5,434 nucleotides of DNA from JBBSEZ01 sp038239195 (GTDB taxonomy: Bacteria > Planctomycetota > Planctomycetia > Gemmatales > Gemmataceae): assembly GCA_038239195.1 (NCBI GenBank), contig JBBSEZ010000568.1, forward strand, positions 1 through 5,434, given 5' to 3'. This document shows positions 4,950 to 5,434 of this stretch, in pieces; the stretch's first letter is position 1; each line of letters starts with the position of its first letter. A program made the position numbers and the translations under genes. The notes below the pieces were generated by a model that had not been told where the DNA came from, did no database searches, and saw only the letters and a program-made list of their open reading frames with translations.

Positions 4950-5434
4950 ACCGCCTGGCGCGTCAATCCGAGGCAGAGGCCGGCCGAGGCCCGACGCTCG
5001 GCAGGGCACCGCTCCTCCAGGTTGCGCTTCAGGGCCGATTGCGGCGGCGTGCGCAGGTCCCAGACCAGTCCCACCAGCCCCAGGCCGCACAGGATGACGT
5101 ACGTGCTGTCGGCCTCCCACCAGAAGAAGCCCAGGTTGCTCAACGTTTGGTAGTGGTGATGGTTGTTGTGATAGCCCTCGCCCATCGACAGCAGGGCCAC
5201 CAACTGGCTGTTGCGGCTGGTGTCCGGGGTGGCGTAACGACGCTTGCCGAACGAGTGGCCCAGCACGTCGGTCAGGGCCACCGAGTGCAGCAAGAGCACG
5301 GTGGACAGGCAGAAGCCGAGCGCGAAGGCGCTCCAGCCGCCGGCCAGCAGCACGACCAGGCCGAGCAGCGCCGACGGCACCAGCCAGTTGCGGTTGAGCC
5401 AGCGCAGTTCCGGGTAGACGGCCAGGTCCTTGAC
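4883..5434 (-). CDS. Acyl-CoA/fatty acid desaturase, C-terminal part (partial)
   Basis: The 183 visible residues are the C-terminal part of a membrane di-iron desaturase of the stearoyl-CoA delta-9 type, which inserts a cis double bond into acyl chains using oxygen and electrons from a redox partner. The frame enters from the right edge (VKDLAVYPELRWLNR), and the first two His boxes lie outside. Hydrophobic segments at about 18-58 and 111-127 are membrane helices. The third box GEGYHNNHHHY has H89, H92 and H93 as expected iron ligands, and H60 in DVLGHSFGKRRY matches the other conserved His. The ending WWEADSTYVI...GLVWDLRTPP is typical. D56 occupies the position where the family usually has Asn. 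After WDLRTPP a charged tail of about 53 residues has no obvious family match. The stop lies 15 bases before the DUF5678-like gene, so co-transcription is likely. Confidence 0.93.
   Translation of the reverse strand, partial: VKDLAVYPELRWLNRNWLVPSALLGLVVLLAGGWSAFALGFCLSTVLLLHSVALTDVLGHSFGKRRYATPDTSRNSQLVALLSMGEGYHNNHHHYQTLSNLGFFWWEADSTYVILCGLGLVGLVWDLRTPPQSALKRNLEERCPAERRASAGLCLGLTRQAVQDKIEPGVATSPRRARNGILS

Overview
This GC-rich window has tightly packed genes, SPase II lipoproteins and HEAT-repeat proteins. It also carries a DUF5678-like / retropepsin-like gene pair and GC-rich palindromic repeats between genes. From family knowledge this combination resembles a planctomycete, perhaps of the Gemmata group. 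That is an inference from gene style, since no rRNA or marker gene is present.

Left part (1-1128): the 5' portion of a MoxR-type AAA+ ATPase gene runs off the left edge on the minus strand. Divergent from it, about 100 bases away, is a small gene for a minimal zincin metallopeptidase with an HELAH motif (521-961, plus). A head-to-head pair of REP-like palindromes (1000-1081) fills the gap between this gene and the convergent gene that follows.

Middle part (1126-4042): two divergent lipoprotein genes share a 328-base intergenic region. The minus-strand gene (1126-2997) encodes a 623-residue HEAT-repeat lipoprotein built from two 180-residue modules in exact register plus a third, diverged one. 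The plus-strand gene (3326-4042) encodes a 238-residue lipoprotein of uncertain family. The intergenic region carries a good sigma70-like promoter for each direction and a 12-base perfect palindrome just downstream of the plus-strand promoter.

Right part (4062-5434): a second head-to-head REP-like pair sits at another convergent junction. Beyond it a minus-strand cluster reads, in transcription order, acyl-CoA/fatty acid desaturase (5' end outside the window), a 98-residue DUF5678-like protein and a 145-residue single-domain retropepsin-like aspartic protease. The last two overlap by 13 bases, and the desaturase ends 15 bases before the DUF5678-like start, so all three are probably co-transcribed.

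The most interesting items are the DUF5678-like/retropepsin pair and the palindrome pairs, which occupy both convergent junctions in the same orientation. Next come the in-register module duplication in the HEAT lipoprotein and a substitution at a predicted iron-site position in the desaturase.
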